Below are positions 1 through 6,832 of a stretch of DNA of 36,546 nucleotides, piece after piece. The stretch's first letter is position 1. Every line of letters starts with the position of its first letter. This DNA is from CAIVPM01 sp964477265 (lineage in GTDB: Bacteria > Bacteroidota > Bacteroidia > Chitinophagales > Chitinophagaceae). Made by a program: the position numbers and the translations under genes. The stretch covers positions 1 to 36,546 of the forward strand of contig CAYZDJ010000024.1 in NCBI GenBank assembly GCA_964477265.1. The letters run 5' to 3'. The notes below the pieces were generated by a model, which was not told where the DNA came from, did not search any database, and saw nothing but the letters and a program-made list of their open reading frames with translations.

Positions 1-80
1 ACTGTTGAGAGTTCTATTTTATTTTAATACAATCAAATTATTTTAAACAACTTCAGCATAAAAAAATCAACTTTCTATAA

Positions 81-461
81 ATGCTAAAACAGTTTTTATT
101 TATTGCTATTGCCTTATTTGTTTTTGCAGGTTGTAACCTCACAAGGTTTGATGTTGTTGGAAAATGGAAAGGACAATTTGATGATACACTTATTATAAAT
201 CAAGACAACTCTTTTTTATATATTAAAGATGAATTTAGTAAAGCTGATTCGAATGATTCTTTTAAAAAAAATGTAGAAGGACAATGGACATTATCAAAAA
301 AATCAATCTATTTTAATTTTAACGATACATCACAAAATTTTGGAGGCAATTGTAAAGTGTTTTATTATAGACAAAGATTATTTGCAAATAAAAAATTTAT
401 AAGACCAAATTACTGTGATAAGCCTACACATCGCTTTATAATTATGAATAAAGTTGAATAA
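81..461 (+). CDS. small lipoprotein of unknown function
   Basis: This 126-residue protein starts with a short hydrophobic signal ending in the lipobox FAGC, with the cysteine at about residue 18, so it should be a lipid-anchored envelope protein. The mature part is polar and beta-rich. A GKWKG...DTLIINQDNSFLY pattern resembles the first strands of small lipocalin-like lipoproteins of Bacteroidota, but I cannot assign a family. Two further cysteines (in GGNCKVF and NYCDK) could pair. The ATG is the only sensible start, since the signal peptide begins directly at it. The next gene follows 16 nt downstream in the same direction, so they may share a transcript. Function unknown. Confidence 0.8.
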   Translation: MLKQFLFIAIALFVFAGCNLTRFDVVGKWKGQFDDTLIINQDNSFLYIKDEFSKADSNDSFKKNVEGQWTLSKKSIYFNFNDTSQNFGGNCKVFYYRQRLFANKKFIRPNYCDKPTHRFIIMNKVE

Positions 462-477
462 TTAATTTAATAATACA

Positions 478-828
478 ATGAAAACAGAAAGAATTTATAA
501 AATACTATTCTCAAGTGTTTATCCTTTATATATTAAAAAAGCAGAAGCAAAAGGACATACAAAAGAAGAGGTAGATACTATTATTTACTGGCTTACAGGC
601 TACAACGAAAAGACTTTACAGCAACAGATTGAAAGGAAAAATGACTTTGAAACTTTCTTTGCTCAGGCACCACAATTAAATACTAATGCTTCAAAAATTA
701 CAGGTGTAATATGTGGCTACAGGGTAGAGGAAATTGAAGATAAATTGATACAAAAAATGCGATACCTTGACAAGCTGATTGATGAATTGGCAAAGGGCAA
801 AAAGATGGAAAAAATATTAAGAAGCTAA
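478..828 (+). CDS. DUF2200 family cytoplasmic protein
   Basis: This 116-residue, charged, probably all-helical protein has no signal peptide or membrane segment. It matches the DUF2200 family as I remember it: an N-terminal RIYKILFSSVYPLYIKKAEAKG-type segment (around residues 5-26), then a KEEVDTIIYWLTGY segment and a C-terminal IRYLDKLIDELAKGK-like helix. The length is typical of the family. No biochemical role is established for it. The gene ends 2 nt before the stop codon of the convergent acyltransferase gene, so the two transcripts meet with no room for a conventional terminator. Confidence 0.85.
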   Translation: MKTERIYKILFSSVYPLYIKKAEAKGHTKEEVDTIIYWLTGYNEKTLQQQIERKNDFETFFAQAPQLNTNASKITGVICGYRVEEIEDKLIQKMRYLDKLIDELAKGKKMEKILRS

Positions 829-829
829 T

Positions 830-1597
830 TTACTTATCCAGCACACTTATTAAATGGTGCTTGCCTTTAAGCATAAACTTTTTGCTTTGTTCAATAGCAT
901 CCATTACTTGTTCTAAAATAATATCAGCAGGGGCTTCATAATCTATTGCCAGTGGCTGTTTAAAGTTTACAGTAAGCAAGCTGCCACGTCTTTTAAACGT
1001 TAATCCTTTTTTGGTAAAGGCACGCCAAAAGCCATTGATAACAACTGGTACAACAATAGGCTTACATTGTTTAATAATATGTGCAGTGCCTTTGCGTCCT
1101 GGTGCAAAAGGTTTGGTTGTTCCTTGAGGGAAAGTAATAATCCAGTTGTCTTCTAATGCTCGTGTAATTTTTCTGGTATCGCTTGGGTCAAGTCCACGTC
1201 TCACTTCCTTGCCTTCACTACGCCATGTTCTTTTAACAGTTAATGCACCAGCAAGCTTAAATAAACGGCTTATCCAGTTGCCATTCATTGTTTCTTCTGC
1301 TGCTACATAATACAACCTGGTAAAGGGATTGAGCAAATAATAAGGTAATCCTAATTTGTTTTTTTTACGCCATTTTACAGCACAGAAAATATGTATAAAA
1401 GTTATTACATCTGCAAAATAAGTTTGATGATTACTTACAAAAAGCACATTGTTTTTAGGTAAATTTTCTAAGTTTTCTGTGCCAGTAATTTTTATTTTAT
1501 TTATTAAGGCCAAGCCAGGATAAGTAATACAGCCAATGACTCCATAAATTATAGAGCGAACAAGTTTTACGTGCTTTAACTTTTCGGATAAACCCAT
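830..1597 (-). CDS. 1-acyl-sn-glycerol-3-phosphate acyltransferase-like (PlsC/LPLAT family)
   Basis: This is a lysophospholipid acyltransferase-type protein, expected to transfer an acyl chain to a lysophosphatidate or similar lipid at the inner face of the cytoplasmic membrane. Visible motifs are NHQTYFAD (block I, NHx4D), FPQGTT (block III, usually FPEGTR) and PIVVPVVING (block IV), in the usual order. Gln replaces the usual Glu of block III, and the region is rich in Arg and Lys. I place the start at the ATG complementary to 1595-1597 (MGLSEKLKHV). An in-frame ATG at 1642 would add 15 residues, but that stretch contains a promoter-like TATCATTG box and a dispersed repeat. Exact acceptor is unknown. 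Confidence 0.85.
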   Translation of the reverse strand: MGLSEKLKHVKLVRSIIYGVIGCITYPGLALINKIKITGTENLENLPKNNVLFVSNHQTYFADVITFIHIFCAVKWRKKNKLGLPYYLLNPFTRLYYVAAEETMNGNWISRLFKLAGALTVKRTWRSEGKEVRRGLDPSDTRKITRALEDNWIITFPQGTTKPFAPGRKGTAHIIKQCKPIVVPVVINGFWRAFTKKGLTFKRRGSLLTVNFKQPLAIDYEAPADIILEQVMDAIEQSKKFMLKGKHHLISVLDK

Positions 1598-1630
1598 TAC
1601 AGTTGTTTTGTGGTGCAATGATACAAAATT

Positions 1631-1656
1631 GTTTTGAACCACGTAGGCACGTAGAA
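1631..1656 (-). repeat. short leader repeat (TACGTG..TACGTGGT type)
   Basis: Read on the minus strand this leader contains CTACGTGCCTACGTGGTTCA, an internal direct repeat of TACGTG just upstream of the acyltransferase start. A similar CTCTGTTGCTCTGTGGTAAA precedes the hydrolase gene at 33822-33841. The two share the pattern CTnnGTnnCTnnGTGGT. Leader-located repeats of this style recur in Bacteroidota genomes in my experience. Identity as a family is inference. Confidence 0.35.
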
Positions 1657-1717
1657 AGGATAGTAAAATATTGAGTGATGGTTTGAAATGTATGCACTAT
1701 AAAAGAAAATAAAATTA

Positions 1718-1789
1718 GAACACAGATAACACAGATTTGATAGATTTTTGGGATAGAAAAAAATAGTTTAATCCTTTAAATCTGTGTTC
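1718..1789. repeat. imperfect inverted repeat in the rlmI upstream region
   Basis: The arms are AACACAGATTT at 1728-1738 and AAATCTGTGTT at 1778-1788, a perfect 11-bp inverted repeat. An outer GAACACAG (1718-1725) can also pair with CTGTGTTC (1782-1789), so two alternative pairings compete for the same right arm. The centre is AT-rich and only partly complementary. The layout resembles dispersed intergenic palindromes common in Bacteroidota rather than a terminator: it follows no plus-strand gene end and has no T-tract. Confidence 0.6.
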
Positions 1790-1909
1790 AATTGTTCGTT
1801 ACAATCAAATGCATACATTTTAAACAGCTACCAAATATTGAATTTATTTTAAGTGTATTATTTGTGTACATTCATTTTATCTGTGGCTAATAAACTCTAC
1901 TTTCGCCAA

Positions 1910-3085
1910 ATGACAAAAGTTACGCTTAAAAGAAAAATTGCACATCGTATTGCTAATGGGCATCCATGGATATATAATAATGAAGTAGAAAAAACTGAAG
2001 GAGATTTTGAAGGTGGAGATATTGTTGATGTTTATTATGCTGATAATAAATTTTGTGGTCGTGGTTATATCAATCCTAAATCGCAAATTTTAGTAAGATT
2101 ATTAACGCGTAAAAAAGAAGAAATTAATGAACAATTTTTCTTTGATAGAATACAACAATCTTGGGATTATAGAAAGAAAATTGGCTATGTAGAAAACTGC
2201 AGGTTAATATTTGGCGAAGCCGATGAAATGCCTGCTTTAATTATAGATAAGTTTAATGATTACTTTGTTATTCAAACTTTAAGCCTGGGCATGGATATGT
2301 TCAAACCCTTTATTGTAAATAGTTTGAACAAAATATTTAATCCTAAAGGAATTTATGAACGTAACGATGTTCCTGTTCGTGAGTTGGAAGGATTGCCACA
2401 ACAAAAAGGTTTTTTATCTGCACCATTTGATACCAATATTGTTATTAATGAAAATGGATTGAAGTTTAATGTTGATATTGAAAATGGACAAAAAACTGGT
2501 TACTTTTTAGACCAGCAAGATAATAGAAGAGCCATACAACATATTGTAAAAGGTGCAGATGTTTTAGGTGCATTTACTTACACTGGTACATTTGAAATAC
2601 ATGCAGCATACTATGGTGCAAAATCTGTTTTTGGAATTGATATTAGTGAAAATGCAGTTGCACAAGCCAATAAAAATGCTGCATTAAATGGGTTGCAGAA
2701 TATTGTTAAGTTCGAGGCTATGAATGCCTTTGATGTATTGAAGGTTTGGGCAAAGGAAGAAAAGAAGTATGATGTTGTAATGCTTGACCCACCTGCATTT
2801 ACAAAGAGTAGAGAAACTATACAAAAAGCCATTACTGGTTATAAAGAAATTAATTTGCGTGGTATGAAGCTGATAAAAAATGGAGGCTTTTTGGTAACCA
2901 GTAGTTGCACAAATTTAGTACAACCAGAATTGTTTTTACATACGATACAGCTTGCTGCAAAAGATGCACGTAAAAAAATAAAGCAAGTTGTGTTTAATGC
3001 ACAGGCAGCCGATCATCCAATTATTATGGGACTTGAAAATACAAACTATTTAAAGTTTTTAATTGTGCAGGTTTGTGATATGTAG
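1910..3085 (+). CDS. rlmI: class I rRNA large-subunit methyltransferase, RlmI-like
   Basis: This 391-residue SAM-dependent methyltransferase has the RlmI/YccW layout: an N-terminal PUA RNA-binding domain (about 1-75, with KIAHRIANGHPWIYNNEV), a central EEHEH-like domain, then a Rossmann methyltransferase domain. In the last domain I see NGQKTGYFLDQQDNR, the SAM-loop LGAFTYTGTFEIHAAYYGA, LDPPAF (the DPP motif) and SSCTN carrying the candidate catalytic Cys. E. coli RlmI, of almost the same length, makes m5C1962 in 23S rRNA; the same target here is inferred. I start at ATG 1910, which begins the PUA domain. An in-frame GTG at 1853 would add 19 residues of non-homologous, hydrophobic sequence. 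A TACTTTCG box just before the ATG resembles a -7 element. Confidence 0.88.
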   Translation: MTKVTLKRKIAHRIANGHPWIYNNEVEKTEGDFEGGDIVDVYYADNKFCGRGYINPKSQILVRLLTRKKEEINEQFFFDRIQQSWDYRKKIGYVENCRLIFGEADEMPALIIDKFNDYFVIQTLSLGMDMFKPFIVNSLNKIFNPKGIYERNDVPVRELEGLPQQKGFLSAPFDTNIVINENGLKFNVDIENGQKTGYFLDQQDNRRAIQHIVKGADVLGAFTYTGTFEIHAAYYGAKSVFGIDISENAVAQANKNAALNGLQNIVKFEAMNAFDVLKVWAKEEKKYDVVMLDPPAFTKSRETIQKAITGYKEINLRGMKLIKNGGFLVTSSCTNLVQPELFLHTIQLAAKDARKKIKQVVFNAQAADHPIIMGLENTNYLKFLIVQVCDM

Positions 3086-3156
3086 GTTGGTTTCGGATTG
3101 TTGATTTAGATATATTCTTCACCTTCTAAACTAAGTAAATGAGATAAGTAAGCCAA

Positions 3157-3379
3157 ATGAAAAAAATACGTAAAGGGTATATCTATATATTGTTTTTTTC
3201 TTTGTTTATTGCAGTTGCACAAACAATTAAATATAGATTTTTTGTAATGAAAAATCCTGAAAAATCCTGAAAAATTCATTACGTGTAACTTTATACTACA
3301 AGTAATTTTTATGTTCTTTATATGTGCTGTTCCTGGACTACTATTAGTGAAATGGTATTATAAATTAAAAGATAAATAA
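3157..3379 (+). pseudogene. small two-TM membrane protein gene, frameshifted by a 10-bp duplication
   Basis: From ATG 3157 the frame reads 37 codons (MKKIRKGYIYILFFSLFIAV...) and stops at 3268-3270. The stop lies inside a tandem 10-bp duplication, TGAAAAATCC twice. Removing one copy gives a single 70-codon frame that continues through ...FILQVIFMFFICAVPGLLLV... to a TAA at 3377-3379. The restored product has two hydrophobic helices, a short loop and a basic tail. This is direct sequence evidence for a slippage-type break. Whether it is a dead gene, a reversible phase switch or an assembly error cannot be told from one sequence. The restored protein matches no family I recognise. Confidence 0.6.
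3248..3267. repeat. tandem 10-bp duplication causing a frameshift
   Basis: TGAAAAATCC occurs at 3248-3257 and again at 3258-3267, followed by TGAAAAATT. Ten is not a multiple of three, so loss or gain of one unit switches the reading frame of the small membrane-protein gene around it. Confidence 0.8.
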
Positions 3380-3400
3380 CTTATAATTTCGCTGTCTCAA

Positions 3401-3471
3401 GCTCTTAAAGGCTCATAGCTTTGGAAGTTTTATAATGTTACTAAACACTGCCGAAACTACTAGTTCGCAGA
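3401..3471 (+). repeat. hairpin-rich intergenic repeat, copy 1 (decayed)
   Basis: This stretch starts GCTCTTAAAGGCT and ends CTGCCGAAACTACTAGTTCGCAGA. It aligns with the copy at 3908-3991 in the same orientation at both ends. Compared with that copy it lacks about a dozen bases in the middle, including the GTTGCTT/AAGCAAC hairpin, and its first hairpin is broken by substitutions. It lies between the broken small membrane-protein gene and the lipoprotein gene at 3493. Confidence 0.7.
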
Positions 3472-3492
3472 GCGTAGGATAAATAGTGAAAT

Positions 3493-3876
3493 ATGAAGTG
3501 TTTAATTTATTTAGTTTGTTTTGTAATGCTATCGTGTGTATCTAGAAATGGTATCAAAAATTTACCTATAAACTTGTTGAAAATAACTAAGGTTGATACT
3601 ATAAGTAACTATTACGTCTTTCGAGCAATTAAAGAAAACACAGATAGTATTATAATTGTTTTAGCTAATAAAAATAATGTATCCAATTGCAATATGCACA
3701 TGGATTATATTATTTGTGATAGTGTATATACAACATCTCAAATTAAAGTAGGTCAAAAAGTTATTTTTTCAGGGTTTTACTTGGGCAGAATTGGTGATGT
3801 TGAAATAAAAAAAACTGGTGAGCTAATTCATATAGTTAACAGTTGTAAATGTTTTATGAGCTCCAAACGAGAATAG
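3493..3876 (+). CDS. small lipoprotein of unknown function
   Basis: The 127-residue product begins with a signal peptide and a lipobox-like LSC (MKCLIYLVCFVMLSCVS, Cys at about 15), so it is probably lipid-anchored in the envelope. The mature part looks beta-rich (ISNYYVFRAIKENTDSIIIVL, IKVGQKVIFSGFYLG) and has several scattered cysteines (SNCNMHMDYIICDS, SCKCF) that could form disulfides. No family is recognised. It is flanked on both sides by copies of the same hairpin repeat, and its upstream neighbour is a broken gene, so this is a small variable pocket between conserved housekeeping genes. Confidence 0.7.
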   Translation: MKCLIYLVCFVMLSCVSRNGIKNLPINLLKITKVDTISNYYVFRAIKENTDSIIIVLANKNNVSNCNMHMDYIICDSVYTTSQIKVGQKVIFSGFYLGRIGDVEIKKTGELIHIVNSCKCFMSSKRE

Positions 3877-3907
3877 TAATAAGCACTTCTAAAATCCTCA
3901 AAGCTCA

Positions 3908-3991
3908 GCTCTTCAAGGCTTGTAGCCTTGCAAGCCTTACTATGTTGCTTTAAGCAACAAAATACAACTGCCGAAACTGCAAGTTTCGCAG
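3908..3991 (+). repeat. hairpin-rich intergenic repeat, copy 2 (intact)
   Basis: Three consecutive stem-loops are visible. AAGGCTTG (3915-3922) pairs with CAAGCCTT (3931-3938); GTTGCTT (3944-3950) pairs with AAGCAAC (3952-3958) around a single T; and CTGC-C-GAAACT pairs with AGTTTC-GCAG around GCA (3968-3991, one bulged C). The first arm can alternatively fold AAGGCT-TGT-AGCCTT. It sits between the lipoprotein gene and the mntR promoter in the same orientation as copy 1. It has no T-tract, so a repeat identity is favoured over a simple terminator, although it could end transcription of the lipoprotein gene. Confidence 0.7.
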
Positions 3992-4048
3992 AACATACAT
4001 ACTAAATTTATAAGTATCAAAAATTAAATTCACTTTTTCAAATAAATA

Positions 4049-4066
4049 TTTTAGGTTTGCCTAAAA
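4049..4066. promoter_or_regulatory. DtxR/MntR-type operator overlapping the mntR promoter
   Basis: The perfect palindrome TTTTAGG-TTTG-CCTAAAA (7-bp half-sites, 4-bp spacer) ends 9 bp before the mntR start codon. TTTAGGnnnnCCTAAA is the style of site bound by DtxR/MntR-family repressors. The sequence TAGGTTTG inside it (4052-4059) also fits the Bacteroidota -7 consensus TAnnTTTG exactly, so a bound repressor would block RNA polymerase. I see no clear -33 TTTG. Autoregulation of mntR-mntH by metal-loaded repressor is the inference. Confidence 0.75.
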
Positions 4067-4075
4067 ATATTTATA

Positions 4076-4744
4076 GTGTCAAATAACTTTTCAACTTCCG
4101 AAGAAAATTATATAAAAGCTATTTATCATTTGCAACAGGTAGATGATAATGTTACTACGAATGAAGTGGCAGCAGCATTGAATACCAAAGCTGCATCTGT
4201 AACTGATATGTTGAAAAAGCTGAAGGAAAAGAAAATACTGAATTATGAGAAATATAAAGGCTTTAGACTAAGCACCAGTGGAAATAAAATTGCTTTAAAC
4301 ATTGTAAGAAAGCATAGACTTTGGGAATTTTTTTTAGTAGAAAAACTAAACTTTGGTTGGGATGAAGTGCATGAAATTGCAGAAGAGCTGGAGCATATTA
4401 CCAGTAAAAAATTAATTGATGAATTAGATATATTTTTAGGTCGCCCTAAATTCGATCCTCATGGCGACCCAATACCAGATACAAATGGTAAAATCCCTGT
4501 TCAAACACAAATAAACTTAATTGATTTGCCATTAAATCAAATGGCACAAGTGGTTGCTGTTGGCAGCCAGAATAAAGAGCTGCTTGAATTGCTTAAGCAT
4601 AAAAAAATTACCATATCAACTATATTGGAAGTAAAGAAAAAATTTGCTTTTGATAACTCTATCGAAATAAAAATTCAAGGTCAGCCTGCTTTACATATTA
4701 GCCAGCAATTGGCACAGGCACTTTTTGTAAAGCCAATAAAATAA
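4076..4744 (+). CDS. mntR: DtxR/MntR family metal-dependent transcriptional repressor
   Basis: This 222-residue repressor has an N-terminal winged helix (about 1-65, with the recognition helix in TKAASVTDMLKKLKEKK), a dimerisation/metal domain (66-145, with HRLWEFFL and the conserved HGDPIPD) and a C-terminal FeoA/SH3-like domain (about 148-222). Candidate metal ligands are H80, E84, H99, E103, E106 and H107. Glu at 103, where DtxR has Cys102, is the MntR-like choice and favours Mn(II). However, N11 and K14 replace the Asp and Glu found at the N-terminal site of Bacillus MntR. The start is a GTG 9 bp after the operator. mntH follows 8 nt downstream, so the two form an operon that probably regulates itself. 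Confidence 0.9.
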   Translation: MSNNFSTSEENYIKAIYHLQQVDDNVTTNEVAAALNTKAASVTDMLKKLKEKKILNYEKYKGFRLSTSGNKIALNIVRKHRLWEFFLVEKLNFGWDEVHEIAEELEHITSKKLIDELDIFLGRPKFDPHGDPIPDTNGKIPVQTQINLIDLPLNQMAQVVAVGSQNKELLELLKHKKITISTILEVKKKFAFDNSIEIKIQGQPALHISQQLAQALFVKPIK

Positions 4745-4752
4745 TGTTGTAA

Positions 4753-6633
4753 ATGTCAAACACCAAGCATAGCAATTCTTTAAGCGAAGTACACGAAACC
4801 ATTGATACCACTACAAAGCAAAAGGGTTTTAGAAAATTCTTTGCATTTGCTGGTCCAGCATATTTGGTTAGTGTTGGTTATATGGACCCTGGTAATTGGG
4901 CAACAGATTTGCAAGGTGGTGCCAAGTTTGGGTATCAGCTTATTTGGGTTTTATTAATGAGTAACTTGATGGCATTATTACTTCAAAATCTTGCTGCAAG
5001 ACTTGGTATTGTTAGACGACAAGATTTGGCACAAGCCAATAGAGAAGCATACCCACCCATTGTAAATTTTTGTTTATATATACTTGCAGAGATTGCTATT
5101 GCTGCCTGCGACCTTGCAGAAGTTTTGGGCATGGCATTAGGAATTCATCTTTTGTTTCCAAGTGTTCCATTGCTTGCAGGTGTTGCTATTACTGTATTAG
5201 ATACATTGTTATTGCTTTGGTTGCAAGGCTTGGGAATGAGAAAGCTTGAGGCATTTATTGTAGCTTTAGTTGCTATTATTGGCGGTTGTTTTTTAATAGA
5301 AATTATTCTGGCAAAGCCAAACATAGCAGGCGTTGCAAAAGGATTGGTACCAACAGGTTTTAGCAAAGAAAGTTTGGTTATTGCTATTGGAATTATTGGT
5401 GCAACTGTTATGCCTCATAACTTATACCTGCATAGTGCATTGGTGCAAACACGCAAAATTGGCAATGATTCAGCAAGCATAAAAAAAGCTTTAAAATTTA
5501 ATTTAATTGATAGCACTATTGCGTTAAATGCAGCATTTTTTGTTAATGCTGCAATTTTAATTTTAGCTGCCACCACATTTTATGGAACTGTGCATTCTGG
5601 TGTTGCTAAAATTGAAGATGCACACCATTTACTTGATGGATTATTAGGAACTAAATTAGCACCACTTTTATTTGCCATTGCATTAATAGCAGCTGGGCAA
5701 AGCAGCACTGTTACTGGTACTTTGGCTGGACAAATAGTAATGGAAGGTTATTTGAAGTTGAGAATTAATCCATGGTTAAGAAGGTTGATAACACGTTTAA
5801 TTGCTATTATACCTGCTGTTGTTGTAATACTTATTTATGGTGATGATAAAGTTGATATGCTTTTGGTGATGAGTCAGGTTGTGCTAAGCTTGCAATTGGG
5901 TTTTGCAGTTATTCCATTAATACATTTTGTTAGCAATAAAAAAACAATGGGCGAATTTGCCATTAAACCTTTAACACAAATAACTGCATGGATAATTGCA
6001 GCAGTACTTATTTTTTTAAATGTTAAAATGGTGCTTGAACAGTGTGCAGATGTTTTTACTGAAAATGGAAATATATGGCCAAAAATTGTTGTTGTTTTGG
6101 TTGGGTTGTTTGTGTTGTGGTTGTTTTTATCGATGACGCTTATTCCTGTTTTTCAAAACAAGCGATATGTTAAAAAGAAAATACATGGTGATGCCCTGCC
6201 ACTTCAAAATTTAGATGTGCAAAGAGTTTCAAAGGTTGCAGTAGCACTAGATTTTACACTTAATGATGAAAAATTAATTGCTAATGCCATTGCTCAGGGT
6301 GGTAAGGAAGCACAGTATGTTTTGTTGCATATAGTAGAAAGTGCAAGTGCAAAATATTTAGGTAATGATGCTGATGACGATGAAACAAGAATTGATATTC
6401 AAAGGTTAAATACATATTCTGCTCAACTAAACCACTTGGGTTACCATACTTCAATAGAAGTTGGCTATAGAAACAGGATTAAAGAAATTGTTCGTATAGT
6501 AAAAGAAACCCAAAGTGAAATGCTTGTTGTAGGTGCACACAGGCACACAGGCATAAAAGATTATTTTTTTGGCGAAACTATTGAAGCTGTTCGTCATCAA
6601 CTCACTATACCTGTTTTAATAGTAAATTATTAG
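4753..6633 (+). CDS. mntH: Nramp-family Mn2+/Fe2+ transporter with C-terminal universal-stress domain
   Basis: The first 470 or so residues are an 11-TM-like Nramp transporter that imports Mn2+ or Fe2+ with protons. D45 and N48 in DPGNWATD (TM1) and M220 with H222 in ATVMPHNLYLHS (TM6) are the canonical metal-site residues. The last 140 residues (about 485-626, from RVSKVAVALDFTL to TIPVLIVNY) form a universal stress protein (UspA-like) domain in the cytoplasm. Its nucleotide loop is unusual: GAHRHTGIKDYFFGET has R where the family has the second Gly, and E where it has Ser/Thr, so ATP binding is doubtful. At 626 residues it is longer than plain MntH (about 410-450). Co-transcribed with mntR; regulation through the upstream operator is inferred. 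Confidence 0.92.
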   Translation: MSNTKHSNSLSEVHETIDTTTKQKGFRKFFAFAGPAYLVSVGYMDPGNWATDLQGGAKFGYQLIWVLLMSNLMALLLQNLAARLGIVRRQDLAQANREAYPPIVNFCLYILAEIAIAACDLAEVLGMALGIHLLFPSVPLLAGVAITVLDTLLLLWLQGLGMRKLEAFIVALVAIIGGCFLIEIILAKPNIAGVAKGLVPTGFSKESLVIAIGIIGATVMPHNLYLHSALVQTRKIGNDSASIKKALKFNLIDSTIALNAAFFVNAAILILAATTFYGTVHSGVAKIEDAHHLLDGLLGTKLAPLLFAIALIAAGQSSTVTGTLAGQIVMEGYLKLRINPWLRRLITRLIAIIPAVVVILIYGDDKVDMLLVMSQVVLSLQLGFAVIPLIHFVSNKKTMGEFAIKPLTQITAWIIAAVLIFLNVKMVLEQCADVFTENGNIWPKIVVVLVGLFVLWLFLSMTLIPVFQNKRYVKKKIHGDALPLQNLDVQRVSKVAVALDFTLNDEKLIANAIAQGGKEAQYVLLHIVESASAKYLGNDADDDETRIDIQRLNTYSAQLNHLGYHTSIEVGYRNRIKEIVRIVKETQSEMLVVGAHRHTGIKDYFFGETIEAVRHQLTIPVLIVNY

Positions 6634-6669
6634 CTGTTAAAACTATCTTAAAAAATTTTTTTTTAAACT

Positions 6670-6698
6670 CAGGCAGCGTTTTGCACTTTTTCTGGCTC
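6670..6698 (+). promoter_or_regulatory. 29-nt conserved element, ECF-promoter-like, upstream of giant gene 1
   Basis: GGCAGC (6672-6677), a 15-nt T-rich spacer and TGGCTC (6693-6698) sit in a 29-nt block that is identical at 25 of 29 positions to the block at 17098-17126. Both are preceded by a T-run followed by TTTAAA. The -35-like GGCA(A/G)C and -10-like TGGCTC at identical spacing suggest an extracytoplasmic-function sigma promoter; this is inference. The block ends 134 nt before the start codon, implying a long 5' UTR here. Confidence 0.6.
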
Positions 6699-6796
6699 TT
6701 GTTAATTTAAATATGTGGTTTATCAATTTAACTGTTAAAGTTTTGTTAAATTCCCATAATTTTATGCCCTAATTTTATATTAAAAAATCACCTTTG

Positions 6797-6814
6797 GTTG
6801 AAAAATATTTCAAC
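6797..6814 (+). other. AU-rich hairpin in the 5' UTR of giant gene 1
   Basis: GTTGAAA (6797-6803) and TTTCAAC (6808-6814) form a perfect 7-bp stem with loop AATA. A short T-run follows at 6821-6826, just before ATG 6833. It could act as a weak attenuator or a transcript-stabilising 5' structure. The stem is AT-rich and could be chance. Confidence 0.35.
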
Positions 6815-6832
6815 TATTAATTTTTTCTAACA

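Noticed and set aside
1853..1909. N-terminal extension of RlmI from GTG 1853
   Set aside because: The extra 19 residues precede a complete PUA domain start and encode an unrelated hydrophobic stretch; a -7-like box lies inside it.
6711..6770. A 19-codon leader ORF (ATGTGGTTTATC...) in the giant gene 1 5' UTR
   Set aside because: No run of regulatory codons, no coding signature, and such short frames are expected by chance in AT-rich leaders.
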